Source: M55B165 sp051744245
GTDB lineage: Bacteria; Actinomycetota; Humimicrobiia; Humimicrobiales; Humimicrobiaceae
Reading direction: 5' to 3'
DNA: 27,131 nt
Assembly (NCBI GenBank): GCA_051744245.1
Contig: JBNJCV010000020.1
Span: forward strand, 1 to 27,131
This document shows, in pieces, positions 8,500-15,934 of this stretch. The first letter of the stretch is position 1, and each line of letters opens with the position of its first letter. Position numbers and translations under genes: made by a program. The notes beneath the pieces are model-generated. The model saw nothing but the letters and a program-made list of their open reading frames with translations, searched no databases and was not told the DNA's origin.

Positions 8500-9405
8500 T
8501 TGCCTGATATTGTACAGCCAGAGGAAATAGCTGAAAAAGAGCCTGAGGCGGATGAAGAAATAATTGAGGTTGTACCAACTATATTTCTTGAAATTATTGA
8601 AGGACCTCTTTATTCTTCTGTTGACAGTGTTTGCTATTATAGGGTAGAGGCTACTATGAGGGGCACTCAAAGCCCTGAAATTGAATGGAGCAAGGATGAC
8701 AGTTTTGCAGCTTTCGGGGAAAACATTGCGCAGGTAAATTTGCATGATATCAATGAAACTTATACTTTAGTTTCTACAGCAGAGAATGTTGCCGGGACAG
8801 CTACAGATTCTATAGAATTAAGTTGGGGATGTAACTGCCCGCCAGTTATAGATGAAATTACATTAAGGGGAGACCATTATACAGAAGTAGAATATATGGT
8901 TTCAGTTTCGGCCTCTGATCCAGATGGCGATGTCCTTAGCTATAGCTGGAGTGGGGATATGGGAACAATTGAAAACCCCGAGACAAATCCCATTGAGTGG
9001 AAAGCGCCAGATGAGCCAAGCACTGTAAATATAGCTGTAATAGTTACTGATGGCAGAGGAGGAACAGACTCCATGACCGAATCTGTAGAAGTAATTGAGA
9101 TGAATAAACCACCTGAAGCTGGTAAAATAGAAATCTATGAAAAAGGAGATACCACTCCTGTAAAATTTGTTTTCACAGATCAGGAATATGAATTGTTTAT
9201 AGAAGCTTCTGACCCCAATGATGACCTTTTAAGCTACGCTCGGGAAGCCAGCGGGGGAGCAGTCGATAATAAAAATATGAATCCCGCAATTTGGACAACC
9301 CCATCATCAATGGGAGATTATGTTATAAAAGTGAAAATCAGTGATGGTAAGACCGGTTCAATAGAAAAAACCAAAACAATAGAAGCAAAGCACTATATCT
9401 ATTAA
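8500..9405 (+). CDS. Ig/PKD-like repeat surface protein (C-terminal part of a disrupted gene)
   Basis: Predicted extracellular beta-sandwich protein. After an acidic linker (about residues 1-28) come about three immunoglobulin/PKD-like modules. The second and third share the pattern 'V.ASDPDGDVLSYSW' / 'IEASDPNDDLLSYA', then 'NPIEW' / 'NPAIW' and 'VTDGRGG' / 'ISDGKTG'. As written it starts at TTG 8500 and lacks any export signal. The missing membrane anchor lies just upstream in other frames, so the functional gene was probably 8209-9405. The frame is open back to 8476. Adhesion or scaffolding would be a guess; no catalytic motif was seen. Confidence 0.7.
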   Translation: MPDIVQPEEIAEKEPEADEEIIEVVPTIFLEIIEGPLYSSVDSVCYYRVEATMRGTQSPEIEWSKDDSFAAFGENIAQVNLHDINETYTLVSTAENVAGTATDSIELSWGCNCPPVIDEITLRGDHYTEVEYMVSVSASDPDGDVLSYSWSGDMGTIENPETNPIEWKAPDEPSTVNIAVIVTDGRGGTDSMTESVEVIEMNKPPEAGKIEIYEKGDTTPVKFVFTDQEYELFIEASDPNDDLLSYAREASGGAVDNKNMNPAIWTTPSSMGDYVIKVKISDGKTGSIEKTKTIEAKHYIY

Positions 9406-9526
9406 AATATCCACCTAAGATGTCAGAATAAGTTATATCTAAAAGGTTACCATAAAATAGATTGCCTAATGCACTAAAAGGGTGGGGCAACAGGTTTCTA
9501 AATTGTTATAAAAATGAAACTTATGT

Positions 9527-9874
9527 TTATTTAAATTTTTTTCTAAGCTTTTTTAGTTTGGAGTTAAGGTCATCTTTTGATTTCCTATTATAATTTCTGC
9601 TACTATTATCTCTAGAAAAGTTTCTATCTTTTCTTTCTTTTGCTTCATTTACAATGATAGTCCTGTCCTTAAAGGAAGACTGGTTAAATTTTTCCATAGC
9701 CTTTTTTGCTTCTTCTTCTGTTTCCATCTCCACAAAACCAAAACCTCTAGATTTGCCATCAGATCTGGTTATAACCTTGGAGTAGGTGACTTTTCCTTCG
9801 CTTGAGAATAAATCTTCAAGCTCTTTGTCAGTAGTAGAGTAATCTAAATTCCCTACATATAGCCTTTTATTCAT
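9527..9874 (-). CDS. Small RRM-type RNA-binding protein
   Basis: Single RNA-recognition motif protein of 115 residues, expected to bind single-stranded RNA in the cytoplasm. RNP2 (LYVGNL, residues 5-10) and RNP1 (KSRGFGFV, 41-48) with the key aromatic residues Tyr6, Phe45 and Phe47 are intact. The C-terminal ~40 residues are basic and rich in Arg, Asn, Ser and Lys, like the tails of bacterial cold-inducible Rbp proteins. An AGAAAGGA ribosome-binding site precedes the ATG. A candidate promoter 160 bp upstream implies a long 5' leader, as in cold-regulated RNA-binding protein genes (inference). Confidence 0.92.
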   Translation of the reverse strand: MNKRLYVGNLDYSTTDKELEDLFSSEGKVTYSKVITRSDGKSRGFGFVEMETEEEAKKAMEKFNQSSFKDRTIIVNEAKERKDRNFSRDNSSRNYNRKSKDDLNSKLKKLRKKFK

Positions 9875-10034
9875 TTAGTTGTCCTTTCTCTTTGATAATT
9901 GTTACTAATAGGCGTTAAGGTCGCAAAAAGGAAAATTAATAAAATTAAAATGTGAAGTTAGCGGGTAAAGTATTTTTTTTAATTATTGTCTTTTGCTGAT
10001 ACCTACTTTTGCTTAAATTAAATAACAGATAAAC

Positions 10035-10063
10035 ATTATATACAATTATTAAATTAATGCAAA
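10035..10063 (-). promoter_or_regulatory. Candidate promoter for the RRM gene, implying a ~150-nt leader
   Basis: Read on the minus strand: TTTGCA (10063-10058), a 17-bp spacer and TATAAT (10040-10035). Transcription would begin near 10028, giving about 150 nt of untranslated leader before the RRM start at 9874. The 231-bp region 9875-10105 contains no open frame that looks coding. Confidence 0.4.
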
Positions 10064-10105
10064 TTTCCTTCAGTTCTAGCTGTTACAATCGGTATGCTGT
10101 AAGCT

Positions 10106-10549
10106 TTATTTTTCTTTTTCTATTACTTTATTGATTTCATTTAATTTTTGTTTAATTTCTTCCAGGTCTTTTTGTGTTGGAACATCAAAACGGCTTAAAA
10201 TTTCTTCAATTTTTGATTCAAATTCTTTTTCTTTAGCTTCTTTCCTTATAATTCTTCTTTTTTTAATATCTTCTGATGTTTTTTTTATATTATTTATTAT
10301 CTTTTCTTCAGCTTTTTTATCTAGTTTTTCTCCCTTTTTTACTAAGTCGTCTATGGTCTTGTTGGCTTTTTCCTTTATTTCTTCACTATTCTCTTTTGCC
10401 TTTTCCGTAAGCTCTTTTATAAATTTCTCCTGCTTTTCTTTTAGCAGGTCACCTTTTTTTACTAGGCCTTTTGCAATATTCTTAGCCTTTTCGTAGCTTA
10501 AGCTAGCAATACCTAAGCTTGCAAGGTAGGCTTTTTTAGGTTTAGACAT
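10106..10549 (-). CDS. Phasin-like coiled-coil protein
   Basis: Small cytoplasmic protein of 147 residues, almost entirely charged alpha-helix. The N-terminal pattern (ASLGIASLSYEKAKNIAKGL followed by VKKGDLL) and a C-terminal DVPTQKDLEEIKQKL segment match the phasin-like / polyhydroxyalkanoate granule-associated family seen in many bacteria without polyhydroxyalkanoate synthesis. The middle (about 50-105) is Lys/Glu coiled coil. A strong AAAGGAGGGG ribosome-binding site precedes the ATG. No polyhydroxyalkanoate synthesis gene is in the window, so a granule role is not supported; a general membrane- or stress-associated role is possible. Confidence 0.65.
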   Translation of the reverse strand: MSKPKKAYLASLGIASLSYEKAKNIAKGLVKKGDLLKEKQEKFIKELTEKAKENSEEIKEKANKTIDDLVKKGEKLDKKAEEKIINNIKKTSEDIKKRRIIRKEAKEKEFESKIEEILSRFDVPTQKDLEEIKQKLNEINKVIEKEK

Positions 10550-10693
10550 GTTAATCCCCTCCTTTTTTTATATATAATGATAATATGTTTTTGGTTTTAT
10601 AGATATGTAAATTTTAATTATTTGCAAGGGTTAGATTTTGCAATAGGTAACTAATGGCGAAACTAAGTGGATAGTAAAAAGTTAATTACATGC

Positions 10694-11140
10694 TTATTTG
10701 TTTTTTAAATTTAGGGCAAATTTTTTAGCATCTTCCAGATCCTGGCTATTAGGCCTCCCCTTATTAATACCTTCCGGGCTTAAAGCAGTATCAAAACCTA
10801 AACAGCTGAATTCACCAATAACTTTTAAACCCTTGTTTTTAAGTTCCCTTTTAAAATAATTGTGGGCTTTGGCACTATATGTTTTAGATCCGGTAGTTGA
10901 GAAAATAAAGACTTTTTTGCCATTTTGGTTTGGCAGCTTTCTAACAATTCTATATAAATCTTCATGCAAATTACCGTGATAAACTCCCGAGCCCAACCCT
11001 ATAAGCTGGTAATTATTGAGTTGGTTTGACCCTATATCTTTAGCTTCTTTTATTTCAGAGTCTAAGTTTTTAGCAATAACTTCTGCTATTTTTTTTGTAT
11101 TATTATGGTGTTCTGAATGATATATTGTTATTGAATTCAT
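10694..11140 (-). CDS. Flavodoxin family protein
   Basis: Cytoplasmic FMN-binding electron carrier or FMN-dependent reductase of 148 residues. The N-terminal beta strand and phosphate loop (ITIYHSEHHNNTKKIAEVIA) bind FMN. The family's second loop (GLGSGVYHGNLHEDL) and third loop (IFSTTGSKTY) are present. A GAAGGAGGGTC ribosome-binding site lies immediately before the ATG. It stands alone with gaps of about 145 bp and 415 bp to its neighbours, so its redox partner cannot be inferred. It is distinct from the HemG-like flavodoxin at 17550. Confidence 0.88.
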   Translation of the reverse strand: MNSITIYHSEHHNNTKKIAEVIAKNLDSEIKEAKDIGSNQLNNYQLIGLGSGVYHGNLHEDLYRIVRKLPNQNGKKVFIFSTTGSKTYSAKAHNYFKRELKNKGLKVIGEFSCLGFDTALSPEGINKGRPNSQDLEDAKKFALNLKNK

Positions 11141-11555
11141 GACCCTCCTTCATATGTAAAATATTTTTTTAAAACAGTAATATGATATTAATGAGAAGTC
11201 TGGTTAAACATTCTACCATAAATATGAGATTTTTTTTTAATTTGTATGTAAAAAATATAGAATAAGGATTTAATAATCCCTATTTTATGAAATTAACAAT
11301 GTTGAATTTACTAAATTTACTAAGGACATAGAAATTTTACTAAGGAAATAGAAATGAAAGCAGTATTTGGTTATATTTAATGCCCATGGATTAGAAAGCC
11401 CACCATAAATTTAAGGAAAACTATGTAAAATAATTAAAAAATAGGTAAATTAGCAGCAGGGTAGCGGTGCCTTCGAAATAAAAGAAATTGAAAGCACGGT
11501 TAAAAATAATTTCATTTAAATTGGTGAATTTATACTGTTTTTGAAAGGGCGGTGG
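11141..11555. other. 415-bp gene-free stretch
   Basis: No open frame here has a plausible start, ribosome-binding site and coding character on either strand. It contains the upstream region of the flavodoxin gene, a 20-bp tandem duplication (11316-11355), and a stretch (about 11350-11555) with short interrupted frames that could be a decayed gene but resembles nothing I recognise. Confidence 0.5.
11316..11355. repeat. Two tandem copies of a 20-bp unit
   Basis: TTTACTAAGGACATAGAAAT (11316-11335) is followed directly by TTTACTAAGGAAATAGAAAT (11336-11355), a single mismatch in 20. A partial third copy (ATTTACTAA) lies just upstream at about 11306. There are only two full copies with no spacers, so this is not a CRISPR. 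Confidence 0.85.
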
Positions 11556-11891
11556 TTAACAGGTAAGGTGAAATACACCCACAACTTTATTGCTCTTACT
11601 TTTGTTGAATTCTTTAACTGCTTGTTTTGTATTTTTTATAATATATTTAATCCCCAAACTTTCTAGATGCTCTATCAAGCTTTCATCTACTTTTATGAGG
11701 CCATTTGCCCCAGTACCAATAATTAAAGTATCAGGCCGGTATTCAAGAACGTCTTTTAAGTCTTCCTCTAATAGCAGGTGACCTTTCTTTCTCCACCATT
11801 TAGACTTAACTTGGTCAGGGAATAATTTTAAATCGGACCGGTATCTTGTCCCATCGATTACCATATTTCCAAAACTATATGAATCAATCAA
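11556..11891 (-). CDS. Mth938-like domain protein (DUF498 family)
   Basis: Small cytoplasmic protein of 111 residues, complete for the Mth938/DUF498 family, whose molecular role in bacteria is not established. Family hallmarks are present: the IDSYSFGNMVIDGTRY start, FPDQVKSKWWRKKGH, PDTLIIGTGANGLIKV and the terminal 'HLTC'. Start choice rests on the ribosome-binding site: AAGGAGG lies 6 bp before a TTG (11891-11889), and no ATG is available in frame. The gene is divergent from the decayed rnhB. Confidence 0.88.
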   Translation of the reverse strand: MIDSYSFGNMVIDGTRYRSDLKLFPDQVKSKWWRKKGHLLLEEDLKDVLEYRPDTLIIGTGANGLIKVDESLIEHLESLGIKYIIKNTKQAVKEFNKSKSNKVVGVFHLTC

Positions 11892-11979
11892 TGTTTACCT
11901 CCTTCCATTGCTAGTATTATTATAGCTAAAAGCAATTTTTTGACAAAATTGCTTTAAATCTGATAAATTTTCCCAGATT

Positions 11980-12641
11980 ATGGACAAAAAAGATATTTAA
12001 TAGCGGGAATAGATGATACCACCAAGTGCCTGTATTGGAAGCATCTTTATGGCTAGGGTGTTGGTAGACCGTAAAATAATTAAGTACTGGAGATCTATTG
12101 GAGTAAGAGATAGTAAAATAATAGCCTCAGAGAAAAGGCAGGAATTGGCCAGGGAAATAAAAGACACGATTGTTTTTGGTCTGTAAAAGATATTACTCCC
12201 GAAAATTTAGCTGGGGACCAGTTAAATTTAAATGACCTGGAAATGGTTACTACTTTTGGCATACTAAAGGATCATGGCAATAATTATGTGATAAGAAAAG
12301 TATTCATTGACAATTGGGAAGTAAATCTTAAAAGGTTTAACCTAAGATTCGATAAACTGGGAGGGAGGGGTGTAAATAAATTGCCTGGTACAAAATTATT
12401 GCTTCCCACAAAGCAGAGGGTAAATACACTGTGGTGGGCGCTGTGTTTCTTTTAGCTAAAACCGGCTCAGATAGGTAGTATAGAGAGTATAGAAAAATTT
12501 ATGGAGATTTTGGAAGCGGAAGTCCTGCTAACCCGAAAACCCGGTATTATAAGGACTAGCTGGTCAACGTTCAATGGAATCTCCAAGCTGGAAAATATTG
12601 ATGAAGGCCGTATACTTGTGAAATATAAGAAGAAATGGTAA
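11980..12641 (+). pseudogene. rnhB: Decayed ribonuclease HII gene (archaeal-type RnhB)
   Basis: Fragments of RNase HII, the enzyme that cleaves the RNA strand of RNA-DNA hybrids, appear in order across all three plus frames. They are: an IAGIDD start (about 12000), IGVRDSK with EKRQELAREIKD (frame from 12058, stop 12184), ITPENL and NLNDLEM to NLKRFNLRF (frame from 12180), then HKAEGKYTVVGA and YGDFGSGSPANPKTR (frame from 12407, with stops at 12476 and 12557). The end is PGIIRTSWSTF up to a TAA at 12639. The IAGIDEAGRG catalytic motif is ruined. The PKTR and PGIIRTSW pieces overlap in different frames, so the segment between them is deleted. At least four frameshifts plus internal stops make this a true pseudogene. 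It abuts the convergent phospholipase gene. Confidence 0.88.
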
Positions 12642-12643
12642 TT

Positions 12644-13636
12644 TTATTTTTCAAAAATACAGTTAAAATATTTTAGTTCTTTACTGCCGCATTTTATACC
12701 TGTTGAATATGATTCATTCCTAAAATGGCTCTTAATTTCTAGTAAGCCTTTATTTTTTTCTAAAAAAGATTGCATCAATTCTACAGAAATAGCAGCCTCT
12801 TTTGCTCCCATTTTGTATAGTTCGATAAAAGAGCTGTTAAAGATTTTATCTTTAAAACACGGGTGATTCCATTTATTATTTTTAAGATTTAGGTAATCAG
12901 CTTTTTTATTAAAGGACCTGGGTAGCATTGAGGAAGTAATTTGTCCATTTTCTCCCAGCAGTATTTCTATTATTTTATAAACTAACCATTTCAGGCCATA
13001 AGGGTCCCTTAATGATTTCAGGATATCGTACATATCTGAAATTGCTGTTAATAGCTGGGATTCCTTTATGTCGGTTTTGTAAACTTTATTAAGTATAAAT
13101 TTATAATAATCTAACAGGGAACCAGTATATTTGGTGTACTTTTCAATTAATTTATAGCCCCGGAATTTATAAGGGCTCTTATAATTTTTATTTTTTAGCA
13201 TTAGCAAGTCAATAATACTTTCTAGTTTCCGGTGATAGGTATGGTATTTTTTAGTCTCAGCTGTATTTTTATATATACCTGCTAGATAATGAATTAAGGG
13301 ATGGGCAGTTTTATCTAGCCTGTAGTGGCAGATATAACCAGCCATGTATACGCTAAGGTCATCAAAGAGGTCCTGGCAGCTCTCATTAGTTTTTATGTAC
13401 TTCAAGCTTTCAATAAAAAAGTCCTGGACTTTGCTGTCATGTATGGTTAAGCCAAGCTTGCTTAAGCCGTCATCTTTGGTCCAAGGCTTTGCCCGGTAAT
13501 AAAAGAAAATGTCCGGGCCTTGGGAGCCTAAAAAATAAAGGGTTTTTCTTTTACTTATTTTCTGCTTTAAGTTGATATTCTTTATCTTTTTTAATACATC
13601 TTCTGCAAAAAAGCAATGGGTCAAAAATGCAGGCAT
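12644..13636 (-). CDS. Zinc-dependent phospholipase C family protein
   Basis: Member of the zinc-dependent phospholipase C / S1-P1-type family (PF00882-like), 330 residues. Likely metal ligands are recognisable in order: His7 (PAFLTHCFFAED), Asp42 (SQGPDIFFYY), His66, His104 and Asp108 (GYICHYRLDKTAHP), His112, His116, and a second His/Glu cluster (YHTYHRKLESIID, His135-Glu139). No signal peptide is evident, as for most cytoplasmic members in anaerobes; the substrate is unknown. The ATG is preceded by AGGTGA. Its stop is 2 bp from the end of the rnhB remnant. I am confident of the family but not of lipase activity. Confidence 0.82.
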   Translation of the reverse strand: MPAFLTHCFFAEDVLKKIKNINLKQKISKRKTLYFLGSQGPDIFFYYRAKPWTKDDGLSKLGLTIHDSKVQDFFIESLKYIKTNESCQDLFDDLSVYMAGYICHYRLDKTAHPLIHYLAGIYKNTAETKKYHTYHRKLESIIDLLMLKNKNYKSPYKFRGYKLIEKYTKYTGSLLDYYKFILNKVYKTDIKESQLLTAISDMYDILKSLRDPYGLKWLVYKIIEILLGENGQITSSMLPRSFNKKADYLNLKNNKWNHPCFKDKIFNSSFIELYKMGAKEAAISVELMQSFLEKNKGLLEIKSHFRNESYSTGIKCGSKELKYFNCIFEK

Positions 13637-13874
13637 CTTTCACCTATTTTTTATTTTAATAACTAAAATTAACAGATTAAGCAACTTTTTAAAAGGTTTT
13701 TAGCTCCCAATTATTTTTAAAGTTTTAAAAAAAGATTGAGAAACAAAATAATAATTTAGAAATGTAAATGAATAGGAACCTTTTGATTTTATTTTACGGG
13801 CATTACAGATGAGCCCTCATACCCATTTTAGGCACTATTTCCTTTGATCATAGATATTGCCTAAAAGCAAATAA

Positions 13875-14063
13875 TTAGCTTTTTTCTTGTTTTAATTTCT
13901 CAATCTCTGAAGCAAGTTTTTCCACAGAATCAAAAATGCAGTCGATAGCTTTAAGGGCAAAGTCGCTTTGGTATATGTCAAGGCCCATGTTTGATTCTGT
14001 AAATTGAAGTTCACTTTTTAAAATAAACTTCTGGCATTTAATATATTCTTCTATTTCACCCAT
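13875..14063 (-). CDS. Small hypothetical protein, 62 residues
   Basis: Not recognised. A 62-residue acidic protein starting MGEIEEYIKCQKF, with a C-terminal amphipathic helix (FDSVEKLASEIEKLKQEK) that could form a coiled coil. An AAAGGA ribosome-binding site 7 bp before the ATG and balanced codon use support it as a real gene. It is isolated by gaps of 238 and 267 bp on the two sides. The flanking 13637-13874 holds only a weak GGGC...GCCC hairpin near 13798-13816. Confidence 0.55.
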   Translation of the reverse strand: MGEIEEYIKCQKFILKSELQFTESNMGLDIYQSDFALKAIDCIFDSVEKLASEIEKLKQEKS

Positions 14064-14257
14064 AATTGAATCCTTTTAGATAAATTATAACAAAATTTAC
14101 AAGGTTTAATAAGATATTGCAGAAATTTAAGTTTTTTTATTATCCCTTCTTAATATATAATAATTTTATATATTCATAATATTTTATTTTATTAGATGAT
14201 GCTTTTCATAAGAAATTACAAAGATTATCATAAAATTCTAAAAATAAAAAAAATAGC

Positions 14258-14286
14258 TTGAAATAACGTTATATTGTTATTATTAT
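14258..14286 (+). promoter_or_regulatory. Promoter of the BlaI-like gene with palindrome in the spacer
   Basis: TTGAAA (14258-14263), exactly 17 bp, then TATTAT (14281-14286), 45 bp upstream of the regulator's ATG. The perfect palindrome ATAACGTTAT (14263-14272) lies in the spacer, where a BlaI-type dimer would block RNA polymerase. BlaI/CopY operators usually centre on TACA...TGTA, so this palindrome is only a candidate operator. Confidence 0.6.
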
Positions 14287-14330
14287 ATACTAAATTTATT
14301 TTATTGGATAAAGAAAGAGAGGAAGAATAG

Positions 14331-14768
14331 ATGCCAAGAAAGAAGGAAAGTAAAAGAAAATATAAAAAAGTGGGAATAGATAAGCTTAATAGCATAAGCG
14401 CTTTAGAGATTGAAATAATGAAAATAGTATGGGAGCAGAAAAATGTTACTGTAAGAAAGGTACACGAGACTATGCTGAAGAAAGAAATACAGGAAAACAA
14501 GGAAGAATTTACTCCTTACACTACTGTTATGTCTACCATGACTGCATTAGCTGAAAAAGGGTTGTTGAAGCAGGATAAGAGTGAAAAAACATATATATAT
14601 TCAGCTAATGTTGATAAAAAACAACTTTCTAAAAGCATAATAAAGTCAGTAGCTGAAAATTTATTGGAGGACAGCGCAAAAGATTTTGTTGCGAAATTTT
14701 TAGATGACACCAAAAACATTTCCAGGGAAGGTATAGATAAGCTACTTGAGGAAATAGATCAATATTAA
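14331..14768 (+). CDS. BlaI/MecI/CopY-type transcriptional repressor
   Basis: Dimeric winged-helix DNA-binding repressor of 145 residues. The ISALEIEIMKIVWEQ helix (about 22-36), the recognition helix YTTVMSTMTALAEKG (63-77) and the wing (KTYIYSANV) are family hallmarks. The C-terminal helices (about 97-145) form the dimerisation domain that is cut in BlaI after induction. An N-terminal basic extension (KKESKRKYKK) is unusual. An AGAGGAAG ribosome-binding site and a clear promoter precede it. It is paired with a membrane M56-type protease as in blaI-blaR1 systems, so autoregulation relieved by proteolysis is likely (inference). No beta-lactamase is present, so the regulon is unknown. Confidence 0.9.
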   Translation: MPRKKESKRKYKKVGIDKLNSISALEIEIMKIVWEQKNVTVRKVHETMLKKEIQENKEEFTPYTTVMSTMTALAEKGLLKQDKSEKTYIYSANVDKKQLSKSIIKSVAENLLEDSAKDFVAKFLDDTKNISREGIDKLLEEIDQY

Positions 14769-14795
14769 TAACTTCTCCAAGAAGTAAATATTGAT
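14758..14795 (+). promoter_or_regulatory. Hairpin covering the blaI stop and the protease gene start
   Basis: ATCAATATT (14758-14766) pairs with AATATTGAT (14787-14795), and inside it ACTTCT (14771-14776) pairs with AGAAGT (14780-14785) around a CCA loop: 15 base pairs with one asymmetric internal loop. It buries the only ribosome-binding-site-like AAGAAG (14779-14784) and both candidate starts of the next gene (TTG 14791, ATG 14794). The blaI TAA (14766-14768) is in its 5' arm, so ribosomes finishing blaI would open it. It lacks a T-run, so it is not a typical terminator. Confidence 0.6.
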
Positions 14796-15846
14796 GATAT
14801 TTATAGATATAATTTTCAATTATATAATTCCAATAATTTATGATAGTTTTGCCAGCCTGGTTTTTGCCTTAGTTTTTCTTTTCATCTTCAGGATTAAGGA
14901 TTCCAGCCTCAGAATCATGTTTTTATTTTTACCGTTGGTAAAGCCTTTTGTAATACTATGCGAGGAAATAAATATCGGTAGCGGGGATTTAAGAATGCCG
15001 GTTGCTTTAGGGGGCTTAAGGTTTCCAGATCCCCATAATATAGTAGGAAGGTTTGAAAACGAGATTGCAATATTTTCTGATTTAAACCATATAATTATTT
15101 TCATTATTTTTTCTACTATAGGCTTTATACTTATACTCAGGTGGATACATTTATTCTTTTTCTACAGAAGCTTGGCCTATGAAGAGAAGGTTGGCAGGAA
15201 AGATGTGCCTGAAATATATTCAATTATAGATAATTATGCACAGAAGATTAATATAAGAAAACCCGATGTAAGTCTAACTCACCGCAGTTATTTTTCCCCT
15301 TTTATGATAGGCACCAAAAGATATACATTAGTCTTATCTCCAGTGTTGCTGGAGCTGTTGTCTGAACAAGAGAAGGAAACCTTAATCCAGCATGAATTAT
15401 CCCATATAAAAAGACATGATAACTTAATTGGATGGCCAGCCCTTATATTAAGGGATATTCTTTTTTTCAACCCTTTTTCGCATATAGCCTATGCTCTTAT
15501 AAAAGAGGAACAGGAAAAAGGCAGTGATAAATTATTATTGAAATATTCGGGCAAACCTGCCAAAGAGATAGCAAGCAACATATTGAATGCAATAAAGAAA
15601 ATAAAGTTAAGCTCAGAAAAAAGTTTTAGGACGGTTCCGGCGGAAGGCTTAAAGTTTTCCCCCATGGTGAAAGTAAATATGAGAAGGATAAGAAACAGGG
15701 TTGTATTAATACTTAATACCAATAAAGATAGGATAAGCAGTAGGCTATTTACCAAGATAGTGATGACTGTTTTGTGGATATTTTTCTTATTAATTCAGAT
15801 ATTAATAGTAGTAAGAATAGATGACAAATTAATATTCTTAAGATAA
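14791..15846 (+). CDS. BlaR1-like membrane metalloprotease (M56 family), no sensor domain
   Basis: Integral-membrane zinc protease, partner of the upstream repressor. Hydrophobic helices at about 7-34, 41-57 and 100-125 precede a cytoplasmic protease domain with HELSH (residues 201-205) and the downstream Glu ligand in EQEKGSD (Glu242). One more helix (about 322-345) ends the protein at 351 residues. BlaR1 and MecR1 carry a ~250-residue penicillin-binding sensor after this point; it is absent here, so the signal must be sensed by the membrane part or by another protein. The start may be TTG 14791 or ATG 14794 (one residue's difference). A hairpin masks this start. Confidence 0.85.
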   Translation: MMIFIDIIFNYIIPIIYDSFASLVFALVFLFIFRIKDSSLRIMFLFLPLVKPFVILCEEINIGSGDLRMPVALGGLRFPDPHNIVGRFENEIAIFSDLNHIIIFIIFSTIGFILILRWIHLFFFYRSLAYEEKVGRKDVPEIYSIIDNYAQKINIRKPDVSLTHRSYFSPFMIGTKRYTLVLSPVLLELLSEQEKETLIQHELSHIKRHDNLIGWPALILRDILFFNPFSHIAYALIKEEQEKGSDKLLLKYSGKPAKEIASNILNAIKKIKLSSEKSFRTVPAEGLKFSPMVKVNMRRIRNRVVLILNTNKDRISSRLFTKIVMTVLWIFFLLIQILIVVRIDDKLIFLR

Positions 15847-15891
15847 ACACCCTGGCTTATATTCTTTTTATAATTTTTTTTATATATTATT

Positions 15892-15900
15892 TGCTATAAT
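15892..15900 (+). promoter_or_regulatory. Extended -10 promoter for the RiPP precursor gene
   Basis: TGCTATAAT is a perfect TG-n-TATAAT extended -10 (TATAAT 15895-15900) in the 88-bp gap after the protease gene. No good -35 is visible, but extended -10 promoters do not need one. Transcription would begin near 15907, leaving a short leader before the AAAGGGG ribosome-binding site (15922-15928). The peptide and maturase genes therefore have their own promoter. Confidence 0.6.
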
Positions 15901-15934
15901 ACCCACAATAAAATTTTTGGGAAAGGGGTATTTT

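Noticed and set aside
8162..8745. Minus-strand open frames across the broken surface-protein region
   Set aside because: They are low-complexity antisense images of Lys/Glu/Ile-rich plus-strand coding sequence and lack ribosome-binding sites and family similarity.
11316..11355. CRISPR array
   Set aside because: Only two full repeat units, directly abutting with no spacers, and no cas genes.
12243..12455. Open frame of 70 residues as an independent small gene
   Set aside because: Its residues (NLNDLEM just upstream, NLKRFNLRF within) are the middle part of the decayed RNase HII, which continues on both sides in other frames.
13798..13816. Rho-independent terminator at the GGGC...GCCC hairpin
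   Set aside because: Only four base pairs with a long loop, no T-run on either strand, and it lies upstream rather than at the end of the adjacent genes.
14331..15846. Beta-lactam resistance operon
   Set aside because: The protease lacks the penicillin-binding sensor and no beta-lactamase or altered PBP gene is present; BlaI/M56 pairs regulate many other functions.
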